A program made the position numbers and the translations under genes. A stretch of DNA of 40,603 nt. It comes from CAG-533 sp022779465 (GTDB lineage: Bacteria; Bacillota_I; Bacilli_A; RF39; UBA660). The notes below the pieces were generated by a model. It was given only the letters and a program-made list of their open reading frames with translations. It was not told the DNA's origin and did no database searches. Shown here piece by piece: positions 1-8,252 of this stretch; positions within the stretch are counted from its first letter, which is position 1; each line of letters begins with the position of its first letter. The stretch lies in the NCBI GenBank assembly GCA_022779465.1, contig JALFTB010000022.1:1-40603 (forward strand), in the 5' to 3' direction.

Positions 1-1
1 A

Positions 2-520
2 CCAGAAAATGAACAACAAGCACAAGTAAGCGAACAACAAACACCAGAAAATGAACCAGTTGTTGAAGAACAAAAACAATCAGTTTCAGATATGTTAAAT
101 GAAGCTGAAAATACTGCCGAAAAAGATGCTTTCTTTAGTGCTGAAGAAAAAGCAGCATATCAAGCATCATTCGATGAAACTTATGAACAAGTTCATGGCA
201 AAAAAGCTGTAACTGCTACAGAAGAAACAACAGATAAACAAACTGAACAACAAGCTAGAGTAGGAGCAATTGCTGGCATTGCTAATAATGAAAGAACACC
301 ATTAAGAGTAAGAATTGCATCAATGTGGTCATTAATTACATCTAAAGCTGGAAAAACAATTAAAGGTAAATTTGCTGACATTGCTCAAAACATTGTGGAT
401 AAAGCTCAAGCTCAAGGAGCTTCTGAAGAAGAATTAAAAGAAGCTAAGGAAATGCAAGCTGAAGCAGCACGTCAAGAAGAAAATGCACCAGAAGAAAAAG
501 AAAATCAATGGATCATATAG
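2..520 (+). CDS. Partial acidic, Gln/Glu-rich protein (3' end of gene)
   Basis: The frame is open from base 2, so the gene begins before the window; the ATG at 92 is probably internal. The visible 172 residues start with a low-complexity Q/E/P stretch, continue through an acidic helical region, and contain a more conserved-looking segment around NNERTPLRVRIASMW before ending in another E/A/K-rich helix. There is no membrane segment or signal peptide in the visible part. It ends 8 bases before the next gene, which has its own AGGAGG site, so the two are probably cotranscribed. I do not recognise the family. The composition suggests a cytosolic, partly disordered or coiled-coil protein. Confidence 0.75.
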   Translation, partial: PENEQQAQVSEQQTPENEPVVEEQKQSVSDMLNEAENTAEKDAFFSAEEKAAYQASFDETYEQVHGKKAVTATEETTDKQTEQQARVGAIAGIANNERTPLRVRIASMWSLITSKAGKTIKGKFADIAQNIVDKAQAQGASEEELKEAKEMQAEAARQEENAPEEKENQWII

Positions 521-528
521 GAGGATAA

Positions 529-1122
529 ATGGCTAGATATAAAGTAACTGATACTAAAGAAGCAAAAGAAGTTCTTTTAGAAAAAGAAGAAGTATTTCAA
601 AAAGTTAAAGTTGGACTTTACGCAACAGCAATTGGCTCAGTAATAATTGTTTGCCCAGGTACTATGAAAATAGCATTGTGGGCACTTGCTTTAGGTTATA
701 GTGCTGTTGTTAAACATCGCGAAACAAGTCTTTTCTGCGAGCTAGTATCCGATGCAATATATGGTATTTTTAAAAAATTTCAAAATATAAAAGATGATCT
801 TGCCGAATATAAAACTAATTTTCAAGAAGAATCAACTCCTTCCATGAGTGAAGAAGAGATGAGAGCTGCATATGAAGCAGCTGAAGAGAAAAAATGGAGA
901 GATTATGCAGAAACTCGCAGAATACTTGATGAAATGAAAGAAAAACATGAAAGTAGTTATCAATCAAAAGAGCAAAAAGCTGCTGAAAATGCTTTATATA
1001 GTATGACAGCAAAACAAAAATCAACCGATGCTTATGCTACTGAAGAATTTCTAAGAAGAGTTAATGCAATCCAAAATGAGGGTTATCAAACCACAAAGAA
1101 TAATGAAGGGAGACATTTATAA
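529..1122 (+). CDS. Small membrane-associated protein with coiled-coil tail, unknown function
   Basis: A 197-residue protein with a well placed GGAGG site just before the ATG. One or two hydrophobic helices lie at about residues 28-62 (VGLYATAIGSVIIVCPGTMK and the following ALWALALGYSAVV). A long charged helical tail follows, rich in Glu, Lys and Ala, and is probably cytosolic. Its TAA stop shares one base with the ATG of the next gene (overlap at 1122), so translation is probably coupled. I do not recognise the family. The arrangement suggests a membrane anchor carrying a coiled coil. Confidence 0.75.
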   Translation: MARYKVTDTKEAKEVLLEKEEVFQKVKVGLYATAIGSVIIVCPGTMKIALWALALGYSAVVKHRETSLFCELVSDAIYGIFKKFQNIKDDLAEYKTNFQEESTPSMSEEEMRAAYEAAEEKKWRDYAETRRILDEMKEKHESSYQSKEQKAAENALYSMTAKQKSTDAYATEEFLRRVNAIQNEGYQTTKNNEGRHL

Positions 1123-1385
1123 TGAAAGTTGACACAATTGTAACTTTAGATGGAAATGAAAGATACTATCTTGTAGATAAAACTGAACAAGATGGTAAAA
1201 CATACTTCTTAGCAACAAAGCTAAAAGAAGACAATACACCATTAGAAGAATCACAAATATTTGAAGAAATTGTAGAAGAGGGGACTACATATTTAGAAAC
1301 AGTAGCTGATGAATTAACATATAATCAATTAGCAGCTATCTTTGTTACTAAATTCAATGATTTAGTTTTAGAAGGAGAAATTTAA
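1122..1385 (+). CDS. DUF1292-like small acidic protein
   Basis: An 87-residue acidic protein with the look of the DUF1292 (YrzB-like) family: an N-terminal beta hairpin around VTLDGNERYYLVD, a middle strand KTYFLATKL, then an acidic stretch and an E..TYLETVADE segment. Family members in Bacillota are small cytosolic proteins of unknown function. The ATG overlaps the stop of the previous gene by one base. The TAA lies inside the stem-loop of the terminator that ends this three-gene unit. The family call is by eye and moderate in strength. Confidence 0.7.
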   Translation: MKVDTIVTLDGNERYYLVDKTEQDGKTYFLATKLKEDNTPLEESQIFEEIVEEGTTYLETVADELTYNQLAAIFVTKFNDLVLEGEI

Positions 1386-1398
1386 TTTCTCTTTTTTT
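1375..1398 (+). terminator. Rho-independent terminator after the DUF1292-like gene
   Basis: A 7-bp stem GAGAAAT/ATTTCTC with a 3-base loop is followed by seven T. The stem begins before the stop codon of the gene, an overlap of stop codon and terminator that recurs across this genome. Confidence 0.8.
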
Positions 1399-1443
1399 GT
1401 ATAATAAAAAATAAAAACTACATAATAATACAAAGGAGAGAAA

Positions 1444-1983
1444 ATGAAAAATAAAATATTAGTCTTTAGTTTATTATTATTTAGTTTAATTCTTTTTGGG
1501 TGCGAATTTAATAATACCCCAACTAAAAAAGTTGAATCACTCTTAATGAAATATCAAAATAATTCTGAATCAGTAAGTAAAGAATTAGATGATTATGTTA
1601 AAAGTGAAGAAATAGACCTCGCATATCAAGATAAATACAAAGAAGTATTTTTAAAACAATATCGAGATTTAAAATATGAAATAAAAGATGAAAAAATTGA
1701 TGGAAATACTGCAGAAGTAACTGCACAAATAGAAGTATATGATTATTATAAAACTCAAACTGAAGTAAGCACTTACATAACAAATCATCAAGACGAATTT
1801 AATACTAATGGTATTTTCGATAATAATAAAGTATTAGAATATAAAATTAAAGAATTAACCAATACTAAAGATAAAGTAACTTATACTATTGTATTTAATT
1901 TAACTAAAGTAAATGATACTTGGACAATAGATAATCTATCAGAAGAAGAATTAGAAAAAATTCATGGAACATACGCCCATTAG
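1444..1983 (+). CDS. Secreted lipoprotein of unknown function
   Basis: A 179-residue protein with a type II signal peptide: a hydrophobic stretch and the lipobox LFGC, placing the lipidated cysteine at residue 20. The mature part alternates helices and strands. Its C-terminal half (EIKDEKIDGNTAEVTAQIEV, then VTYTIVFNLTKVNDTWTIDNL) resembles the curved beta sheet of NTF2/DUF4878-type lipoproteins; the ending NDTWTI(D) is typical of that group. It would sit on the outer face of the membrane. A GGAG site precedes the ATG and a possible TATAAT (1400-1405) overlaps the upstream terminator, so it is probably expressed alone. Specific function is unknown. Confidence 0.8.
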   Translation: MKNKILVFSLLLFSLILFGCEFNNTPTKKVESLLMKYQNNSESVSKELDDYVKSEEIDLAYQDKYKEVFLKQYRDLKYEIKDEKIDGNTAEVTAQIEVYDYYKTQTEVSTYITNHQDEFNTNGIFDNNKVLEYKIKELTNTKDKVTYTIVFNLTKVNDTWTIDNLSEEELEKIHGTYAH

Positions 1984-2004
1984 AATTAATCTAATTCTTT
2001 TTTT
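1982..2004 (+). terminator. Rho-independent terminator after the lipoprotein gene
   Basis: Stem AGAATTA/TAATTCT (7 bp) with a 3-base loop, followed by a T run to 2004. Confidence 0.8.
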
Positions 2005-2041
2005 ATATTTTTAGAATAATATTATTTAGGTGATTAATTAA

Positions 2042-3175
2042 ATGAAAAAAATAATGTTATTTATTCTTTTACTATTTCCAATCTTTGTTAAAGCTGAAGA
2101 TCTAACTCCTAATGCTGAATCAGGTATCTTAATTGAATATTCTACTGGAAAAATCCTTTATAGTAAAAAAATAGATGAAAAACTAGCACCAGCATCTATG
2201 ACTAAGATTATGACTCTTTTACTTATTATGGAAGCAGTTGAAGAAGGTAAAATAAATTTAGATGATAATATCTCCATCAGCACTAATGCTTCATCTATGG
2301 GTGGATCCCAAGTGTTTTTAGACCCTAATACGGAAATGAAAGCTGAAGAATTAATTAAATCAATTGCCATTGCCTCAGCTAATGATAGTGCTGTTGCGAT
2401 GGCTGAAGCTATTTCCGGTACAACTGCTAACTTTGTATCTAGAATGAACTCCAGAGCTAAAGAACTAGGATGTAAAAACACTAATTTTAAAAACGTCCAT
2501 GGCTTAGATGAAGAAGGACATTATTCAACCGCTTATGATATGTCATTAATAGCTAGAGAACTTCTTAAACATGAACAAATACTTAAATATACCAGTACCT
2601 ATGAAGCCTATTTAAACAAGCCTAATGGCACTTCAACCTGGATGGTCAATACCAATAAACTAATCAAATATTATACTGGCTTAGATGGCTTAAAAACAGG
2701 CTTTACTAAGACAGCAGGTTACTGTCTAACATCAACAGCTAAAAGAAATGATATGCGATTAATAAGTGTTGTTATGAAAGAACCATCAAGTCAAGTTAGA
2801 AATTCAGAAACTATTAGCTTATTAAACTATGGCTTTTCCAACTATAAAATTAAAACTATCTTAAAAAAAGATCAAAAACTAGGAACCATTGAAGTTCAAA
2901 ATGGTAAAAAAGAACTTGCAGACATCACCATATTAGAAGATGCTACAAATCTAGAATCCATTAATGATAATAAAGAATATAGCTTTAATATTGTAACCGA
3001 TAAAGTAAAAGCACCTCTTAAAAAAGGTGATAAAGTAGGTACCCTAGAACTAACCGAACAAGGAACAATTATTAAAAGATTAAATATTACAGTTAAAGAA
3101 AATATTCCTAAAGCTAATATCTGGGATTTATACAAAAGAAACTTTAAATCTATAATTATCGGTAGTATCCATTAA
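2042..3175 (+). CDS. D-alanyl-D-alanine carboxypeptidase (PBP5/DacF family)
   Basis: A 377-residue serine-type D,D-carboxypeptidase that removes the terminal D-Ala from peptidoglycan stem peptides outside the membrane, controlling crosslinking. All three penicillin-binding motifs are present: SMTK with nucleophile Ser52 and Lys55, SAN at 112-114, and KTG at 218-220. The N terminus is a short signal peptide ending near VKAED. The C-terminal third (about 270-365) is the beta-rich PBP5_C-type domain, and the last residues form a basic amphipathic or hydrophobic tail that could bind the membrane. AGGTGAT lies just upstream of the ATG. The gene is flanked by terminators, so it is probably monocistronic. 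It shows the cell has a wall. Confidence 0.95.
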   Translation: MKKIMLFILLLFPIFVKAEDLTPNAESGILIEYSTGKILYSKKIDEKLAPASMTKIMTLLLIMEAVEEGKINLDDNISISTNASSMGGSQVFLDPNTEMKAEELIKSIAIASANDSAVAMAEAISGTTANFVSRMNSRAKELGCKNTNFKNVHGLDEEGHYSTAYDMSLIARELLKHEQILKYTSTYEAYLNKPNGTSTWMVNTNKLIKYYTGLDGLKTGFTKTAGYCLTSTAKRNDMRLISVVMKEPSSQVRNSETISLLNYGFSNYKIKTILKKDQKLGTIEVQNGKKELADITILEDATNLESINDNKEYSFNIVTDKVKAPLKKGDKVGTLELTEQGTIIKRLNITVKENIPKANIWDLYKRNFKSIIIGSIH

Positions 3176-3177
3176 AA

Positions 3178-3210
3178 AAATACTTAGAATATTAATTCTA
3201 GGTATTTTTT
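3178..3210 (+). terminator. Rho-independent terminator after the carboxypeptidase gene
   Basis: A 13-bp stem (3178-3190 with 3195-3207, one G-T wobble), a 4-base loop and a T run. Confidence 0.85.
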
Positions 3211-3211
3211 A

Positions 3212-3220
3212 TGATATAAT
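3212..3220 (+). promoter_or_regulatory. Extended -10 promoter for the methyltransferase gene
   Basis: TGATATAAT (TG-n-TATAAT) directly follows the terminator, about 83 bases before the next ATG. A good -35 is not evident; extended -10 promoters can work without one. Confidence 0.5.
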
Positions 3221-3302
3221 TATATAAGAAAAAAAACTAAACTTAAAGTATGTGATAAATTAAGATTAGAATTAATAAATTATGAAAGTGAAGTAAATAA
3301 TT

Positions 3303-3803
3303 ATGACAAAACAAACTAAAAAACATTTACCAATGTATGGAGTAGGACCATTATATGTTTCAATAATTTTAATAACTACAATAATATTTATATTTTTATC
3401 TTATTTAAACTACATTCCTAGTTATAACATTAAAGAACTATCAACATCTATAATTATGCTTGGAATAATCCTAATAATAGTATCTATTTATATGTGGTGT
3501 AAAGCTGTTATTAAAGATAATATTGATAAATATATCATTAAAAATAAACTATTAACTACCGGTATCTATAGCTATACAAGAAATCCCATCTATTCAGCAT
3601 TTACCATTCTATCTTTAGGTTTAATTTTAATAGCTAATAATTATTTTCTTTTAATTTTACCAGTATTATATTATTTATTTCTAACTGTGTTAATGATTTT
3701 AACTGAAGAAAAATGGCTTAAAGAAGTATTTGGTTCTGAATACGAAGAATATAAAAAGAAAGTTAATAGAATTATCCCAATTAAAAAAAGAATTAATAAA
3801 TAA
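3303..3803 (+). CDS. ICMT/PEMT-like integral membrane methyltransferase
   Basis: A 166-residue protein with about four hydrophobic segments (17-36, 47-65, 96-115 and 116-135). The C-terminal half carries the family pattern of isoprenylcysteine carboxyl methyltransferase-like and phospholipid methyltransferase-like proteins: GIYSYTRNPIY at 87-97, then EEKWLKEVFGSEYEEYKKKVNRIIP near the end, where the Glu pair and the Tyr/Arg positions belong to the SAM site. Bacterial members methylate isoprenoid or lipid substrates, and most have no known substrate. The Shine-Dalgarno is weak (GAAGTAAA upstream). It is followed after 11 bases by the DUF2974 gene, probably cotranscribed. Confidence 0.8.
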   Translation: MTKQTKKHLPMYGVGPLYVSIILITTIIFIFLSYLNYIPSYNIKELSTSIIMLGIILIIVSIYMWCKAVIKDNIDKYIIKNKLLTTGIYSYTRNPIYSAFTILSLGLILIANNYFLLILPVLYYLFLTVLMILTEEKWLKEVFGSEYEEYKKKVNRIIPIKKRINK

Positions 3804-3814
3804 GAGGTGTTTTA

Positions 3815-4837
3815 ATGTATACAATAATCGATTACTTAAAATTTTATAGTGATGCTTCATTAAATGAAGTTAAATGGAATAATATTGATAATTTAATGGC
3901 TGCTATTATAGTTTATTTACCAATTCCATCATTTAAAGATAATAAAAGCTTAAAAGAGTTATGTGATTATACTACCAAAAATGAAACAGATATTCGTGGT
4001 TTTACAGCTACTAAAGCAGTTGAAATATTAAATATTATTAAAAACAGTAAAAGATATAAAAATATCACTATTTCTAACTTTATTAATGTTAAAAATGAAG
4101 ACTCTCAATTTGGTGCTTGTATCATCAAAACTGATAAAGAAAAAATCATTAGTTTTAAAGGTACAGATCGTTCCTTAATTGGCTGGCTTGAAAACTTTAG
4201 ACTTATGTATGAGTATCCAACCTATACTCAAAATTTAGCCATTAAATATCTAAATGATAATATAACTTTTATAGATAAAGATATTTATGTAGTTGGACAC
4301 TCTAAAGGTGGTAATCTAGCAATGGCAAGTACTATGGAACTATCCGATTCAAAATTTAATAAAATAAAAGAAGTTTGTAATTTTGATGGACCAGGATTTA
4401 AAAAACAAGAGTATGAAAGTAAAAAATTTAAAAGATTAAAGTCCAAACTTTTAAATGTCATTCCTACCGGATCAGTTATTGGAACTATACTTTATAATGA
4501 TAACTATAAAGTTGTTTCAAGTAATGAATATGCTTTTGATGAACATTATCCAACCTCATGGAAACTATTTGGACAATACTTCGTTGAAGGCAAATTATCA
4601 ACTATCAGTAAACAATTTCATAAAAATACTTCAGATGGACTAGAAACCCTTGATAAAGAAAAACTTAAAAAAACCATTGAAACAAGCTTTAAAAGTTTTG
4701 AAAAAGAATACTCAAGTGATTTTACTTCCATCTCATTTAATGATATCAAAAACTTCTATACAAATATGAAAAATGTTGATCCTGAAATAAGAGATTATCT
4801 AACAGTTTTAATGGAAGAACTAATAAAAAATTCATAA
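3815..4837 (+). CDS. DUF2974 alpha/beta hydrolase (Mbeg1-like)
   Basis: A 340-residue cytosolic protein. The lipase-type nucleophile elbow GHSKGGN puts the catalytic serine at residue 163, and FKGTDRSLIGWLENF upstream is the oxyanion-side motif of lipase_3/DUF2974 proteins. The NFDGPG sequence after the elbow is also typical of DUF2974. No signal peptide is visible. A GAGGTG site precedes the ATG. Members are predicted lipases or esterases and are common in Bacillota; the substrate is not known. No clear terminator follows. Confidence 0.85.
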   Translation: MYTIIDYLKFYSDASLNEVKWNNIDNLMAAIIVYLPIPSFKDNKSLKELCDYTTKNETDIRGFTATKAVEILNIIKNSKRYKNITISNFINVKNEDSQFGACIIKTDKEKIISFKGTDRSLIGWLENFRLMYEYPTYTQNLAIKYLNDNITFIDKDIYVVGHSKGGNLAMASTMELSDSKFNKIKEVCNFDGPGFKKQEYESKKFKRLKSKLLNVIPTGSVIGTILYNDNYKVVSSNEYAFDEHYPTSWKLFGQYFVEGKLSTISKQFHKNTSDGLETLDKEKLKKTIETSFKSFEKEYSSDFTSISFNDIKNFYTNMKNVDPEIRDYLTVLMEELIKNS

Positions 4838-4884
4838 AAATTATCTTAATATAACTATAATTTTTTTGATTTAATAGCAAAAAA

Positions 4885-4916
4885 TTGACAAGCAATAATT
4901 AAATGTGATATATAAT
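4885..4916 (+). promoter_or_regulatory. Promoter of the putative RiPP cluster
   Basis: A perfect -35 TTGACA at 4885-4890 is followed by overlapping -10 choices, TATATA at 4909-4914 (18-base spacer) and TATAAT at 4911-4916. It leads, after about 30 bases, into an AGGAGGT site and the 29-codon gene. It is one of only two perfect TTGACA boxes I noticed placed before a gene in this window. Confidence 0.65.
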
Positions 4917-4945
4917 AATTAATAAAATTATTAGGAGGTACTTGT

Positions 4946-5035
4946 ATGGTTAAATTTTTAAAAAGAGTTTTCAGAAAAAAAAGTGATTTAACTGATAAAC
5001 AACTTTTAGCAAGCTGCTGTGTACATAGAAGCTAA
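4946..5035 (+). CDS. 29-residue putative RiPP precursor peptide
   Basis: A 29-codon gene with a near-ideal AGGAGGT at 4933-4939 and a 6-base spacer to the ATG. The peptide starts with a basic amphipathic segment (KFLKRVFRKK), continues as SDLTDKQLLAS, and ends CCVHRS. The middle resembles a leader-peptide helix and the Cys-Cys-containing end a core. A hairpin terminator follows at once, then an operon for a radical SAM/SPASM enzyme, a MccB-like adenylating enzyme and others. Very short precursors are known for MccB/ThiF-type systems: microcin C7 (7 residues) and pantocin A (about 30). MccB acts on the C-terminal residue of its peptide, so the free C terminus could be the reactive site here. 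The alternative is a regulatory leader peptide for ribosome-stalling control of the downstream genes, which include an ABC-F. No residue-level homology is claimed. Confidence 0.7.
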   Translation: MVKFLKRVFRKKSDLTDKQLLASCCVHRS

Positions 5036-5038
5036 CAA

Positions 5039-5064
5039 AAAAAGCATTTAAAAAATGCTTTTTT
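5039..5064 (+). terminator. Terminator or attenuator between precursor and enzyme genes
   Basis: Complementary arms AAAAGCATTT/AAATGCTTTT separated by 2-4 bases form a hairpin with a T run at 5059-5064, a few bases after the peptide stop codon. It is placed so that the short peptide transcript is abundant and the enzymes are expressed by read-through, which is common for RiPP precursors. It could equally be an attenuator. Confidence 0.75.
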
Positions 5065-5086
5065 GCATATTATAATAGGAGAAGTA

Positions 5087-6991
5087 ATGAAAATAATTGA
5101 ATTAAAAGAAGCAAAGAATAATTGCGGTGGAAAAGCCTATGGATTATATAAACTAATTCAAGCAGGTATAAATATACCTGAAGGATTTGTTATCGAAGAC
5201 TCACAATCACTATCAAATGAAAATATTTCTGAATTAGAAAACAAATTAAAAGAATTTGCTAAAAATGACAAATTAGCGGTTAGATCATCAGCATCAGATG
5301 AAGACGGTAATATAAAATCATTTGCTGGAATTTTTGAAACTGTATTAAATGTCAAAAATGATATTAATGATGTTACAAAAGCTATTAAAAAAGTAAATGA
5401 TAGTGCTAATACTGATAAAACCAAGAATTATTCAAACAACAAATTCAAGATGAATGTCGTAGTGCAAAAAATGATAAATCCTAGAATATCTGGTATATGT
5501 TTTACCAATGCTATTGATTTTTCTGGTAAAAGATGTGCTATGTTTGAATATGTTCAAGGAATCGGAGAAACATTAGTTAGTGGCAAATCAAATTCAAATA
5601 GAATAATTGTTAAATATAAAGATGATAAATTAGATTATAACCATGCTAGATTAGAAGGAAGTTTAATAAACTTTAATGGTTTTGAAGAACTATGCAATTC
5701 GATAACTAAAGCAATTAATAACTATGATAAAAATCTAGATATAGAGTGGTGTATAGATGAAAATAATATAGCATATCTATTACAAGCAAGACCCGTAACA
5801 AAAGAAGTATTTATTGAAAAGAGTAGTGACAGTGATCATACAAATACAATAGTTGCATCAAGAGGATGTGTTGAATCTGAAACATATGTAATTGATTCGG
5901 ATTCAGATTATGAACAAGTAAAACATGAAATAGAAAACTTTCCTGAAAATAAAATTTTAGTTTGTGATTATACTGAAACATATTACCTACCAGCAATGAA
6001 AAAAGCAAAAGGAATAATCACAAATACAGGTTCAGCTTTATGTCATGCTGCAATCGTGTCAAGAGAATTAAACATTCCTTGTATTGTAGGCTATGATAAT
6101 GCAACAACAAAATTTAAAACCGGAACTCTAATCAAGTTAGACGCTAATAATAACTCAATTTCTATCGGAAAAGAAAATATGTTAGTATCAAAAGAATATA
6201 AATTAAACTTTGGAGAACTTGATTGTTTTGATAATTACATTGAATTTATGCTAGATAAAACAAAAATATTTATTGAAAATACATATGGTGGAATATATGT
6301 TCATAAACCGGATAGATTAAATAGTTCAGAGATTAATGAAATTGAAATATTTGTTAGAAAAACATTTGGTCAAGTACCGATATTTTCATCAGATGAAAAT
6401 AAATACTTATGGATTAAAGAAGTAAATCGTTTTCATAAATTACCTTATTTTTCAAAATATTATGAAAGAGTAAAAAATTGTTCAAAAAGCTTTAATGAAT
6501 TATCTTTAACTAAAATTCAGTCAGACTTAATTAATATAGCAAAACAATATTTAACATATAAAAAGGCATCAAAAGACATAATATTAAATATTTTTATCGA
6601 TGAAATAATTGCATCAATAAATGAACTACTAGATGGAATAATCCCATTTGGTTATCCCATGTATGAATCTTATGTTCAATCATTACAATTATTAGATAAT
6701 GAAGGAAAAACATATAATGATTTATTTGGAAATACTTTATTTAAAAATGAAAAATTAATAAAAATCCAAAAATTCTTACACATAGTTTCAAAAATAAAAG
6801 ACGAAAGTTACCAAATTATATGGGATATGGGCGGAAATGGTCCGGATTATTTTGAAAAAAGAGATGAAAAATTAAAACAAATATTAAATGAAAATAATCT
6901 TAATGAAGATTTCATGGATACATTTTATGAAATTTATCTTTCTAAATATTATAAAAAATTACTGGAGATAGTTGAAAAAAATGAATTATAA
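5087..6991 (+). CDS. PEP-synthase/rifampin-phosphotransferase-like ATP-grasp + phosphohistidine protein
   Basis: A 634-residue protein; the ATG at 5087 is preferred over an upstream TTG because AGGAGA lies just ahead. Residues 1-245 are a PPDK_N-type ATP-grasp domain: GGKAYGL near 14-20, AVRSSASDEDG with Arg66, and IEWCIDE...LLQARPVT at the end. Residues about 285-365 form a phosphohistidine swivel domain, TGSALCHAAIVSRELNIP, with His320 as the expected phosphate carrier. The remaining 270 residues are not recognised; there is no PEP-binding TIM barrel, so this is not a normal PEP synthase or PPDK. Rifampin phosphotransferases use the same two catalytic domains to phosphorylate an antibiotic with ATP. 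Here it may phosphorylate the peptide product or an intermediate, for tailoring or self-protection (inference). It overlaps the next gene by 11 bases. Confidence 0.85.
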   Translation: MKIIELKEAKNNCGGKAYGLYKLIQAGINIPEGFVIEDSQSLSNENISELENKLKEFAKNDKLAVRSSASDEDGNIKSFAGIFETVLNVKNDINDVTKAIKKVNDSANTDKTKNYSNNKFKMNVVVQKMINPRISGICFTNAIDFSGKRCAMFEYVQGIGETLVSGKSNSNRIIVKYKDDKLDYNHARLEGSLINFNGFEELCNSITKAINNYDKNLDIEWCIDENNIAYLLQARPVTKEVFIEKSSDSDHTNTIVASRGCVESETYVIDSDSDYEQVKHEIENFPENKILVCDYTETYYLPAMKKAKGIITNTGSALCHAAIVSRELNIPCIVGYDNATTKFKTGTLIKLDANNNSISIGKENMLVSKEYKLNFGELDCFDNYIEFMLDKTKIFIENTYGGIYVHKPDRLNSSEINEIEIFVRKTFGQVPIFSSDENKYLWIKEVNRFHKLPYFSKYYERVKNCSKSFNELSLTKIQSDLINIAKQYLTYKKASKDIILNIFIDEIIASINELLDGIIPFGYPMYESYVQSLQLLDNEGKTYNDLFGNTLFKNEKLIKIQKFLHIVSKIKDESYQIIWDMGGNGPDYFEKRDEKLKQILNENNLNEDFMDTFYEIYLSKYYKKLLEIVEKNEL

Positions 6992-8252
6992 CTTATCAAT
7001 CATAAATAAAAAATACAAATATGTAAACAATAAATTTCCAGTAACAGTTTTTATAAAAATAACATCCAAATGTCTGTTTAAATGCCATTTTTGCTCTCAA
7101 GGAGATTCTTGTAATGAAGAAATATCTATAGAGGATATGAAAATAATTTTAAATAAACTAAAGAGAAATGGAGTACTAAGAATATTTTATACAGGAGGAG
7201 AACCATTTTTACACACTAAGTTTTTAGAAATAGTAAAATATGGAAAAGAGTTAGGGTTTTGTCAACTTGTTATAACAAATGGGTACTTGCTTGAAAAAAA
7301 ATCTGCAAAACAAATCTTAAAATATATTGATTGTTTATCAATATCCATCCATGGAACAGAAAGTTTTCATAACACAATTGTTGAAAATAAACATAGCTAT
7401 GAAAAAATAATTTCAGGAATTGAAATGCTAAAAAAAGAATTTCCTGAAATAATCTTAGATATGTGTTTTACAGCTTCAAAAGAAAATGCAACTAAAGAAA
7501 ATATAGAAAGCGTAGCTAAATTGTGTAAAAAATATAATCTTTTATTAACGATTACTAGAGCATATATAATTGGTAATGAAAAAAATCATGATTTTTCTTA
7601 TATCAAACCAATGATTCAAACAATAGATAAGCTCATAAATAAAGGCTACAAAATAGAGATAGGACATTGTTTAGTGCCTTGTGCATTAAATGATAATGCA
7701 ACTTATTTAACCTCTTGTTGTACTGCTGGTATTAATTTCTGTGCAATAGATATTAACGGAGATGTCAAAATTTGTGCAAATTCGAATCAAGTAATAGGAA
7801 ATGTTTTGAACACAAGATTCAAAAAAATATGGAGAAAAAATAACAATATCTTAAATAAACATATTAACAATTTATCAATAAAATGTAAAAATTGTTCTTA
7901 CTTTGTCCAATGCGCCGGTGGATGTAAATGTGAAGATGGAATCATGGAAAATGGGAATGCTGACTTATTATATTTTTATATTTTAGAAAAAGAATGGCAA
8001 AAAATATACAATTTTTACATTAAAACACAAATTGCAGAAATAAAAAAAGTTGCCATTAACAAATATTTATTAATTGGAAAAAATAATTGTATCATAAATA
8101 ACAAAACATATAAAATGATAAAAAAAATAGATTTTTCAAAAACTTTTATTGAAAATCAACAAATATCAAAGATAGATAAAGAGTTATTATTACAACTATA
8201 TAAAGACGGTTTTTTAGGGGTGGTAGAAAATGAAAAAATATATATTAAATGA
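6981..8252 (+). CDS. Radical SAM/SPASM peptide-modifying enzyme
   Basis: A 423-residue enzyme. The [4Fe-4S]-SAM motif CLFKCHFC has Cys31, Cys35 and Cys38 (CX3CX2C), followed by the GGEPF motif typical of the fold. A SPASM-type auxiliary cluster domain follows: SCCTAGINFC, INGDVKICAN...IGN, and a Cys array with Cys302, 305, 311, 315 and 317 (KCKNCSYFVQCAGGCKC). SPASM enzymes commonly modify ribosomal peptides by C-C, C-O or C-S bond formation. Residues about 330-423, after the SPASM domain, look like a small strand/helix domain ending in LLLQLYKDGFLGVVENE, reminiscent of a PqqD/RRE-type peptide-binding domain (inference). A TTG at 6972 is an alternative start. The stop codon is TGA and overlaps the next gene by 23 bases. 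Confidence 0.9.
   Translation: MNYNLSIINKKYKYVNNKFPVTVFIKITSKCLFKCHFCSQGDSCNEEISIEDMKIILNKLKRNGVLRIFYTGGEPFLHTKFLEIVKYGKELGFCQLVITNGYLLEKKSAKQILKYIDCLSISIHGTESFHNTIVENKHSYEKIISGIEMLKKEFPEIILDMCFTASKENATKENIESVAKLCKKYNLLLTITRAYIIGNEKNHDFSYIKPMIQTIDKLINKGYKIEIGHCLVPCALNDNATYLTSCCTAGINFCAIDINGDVKICANSNQVIGNVLNTRFKKIWRKNNNILNKHINNLSIKCKNCSYFVQCAGGCKCEDGIMENGNADLLYFYILEKEWQKIYNFYIKTQIAEIKKVAINKYLLIGKNNCIINNKTYKMIKKIDFSKTFIENQQISKIDKELLLQLYKDGFLGVVENEKIYIK

Noticed and set aside
2158..2481. 107-codon open frame on the minus strand
   Set aside because: It lies wholly inside the carboxypeptidase gene, whose catalytic motifs are in the + frame; it is a shadow frame.
4838..4884. Terminator after the DUF2974 gene
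   Set aside because: There are T runs but no stable stem that I could pair.
5087..6991. Annotation as phosphoenolpyruvate synthase
   Set aside because: The PEP-binding barrel is missing and the protein is too short, though the two N-terminal domains are shared.
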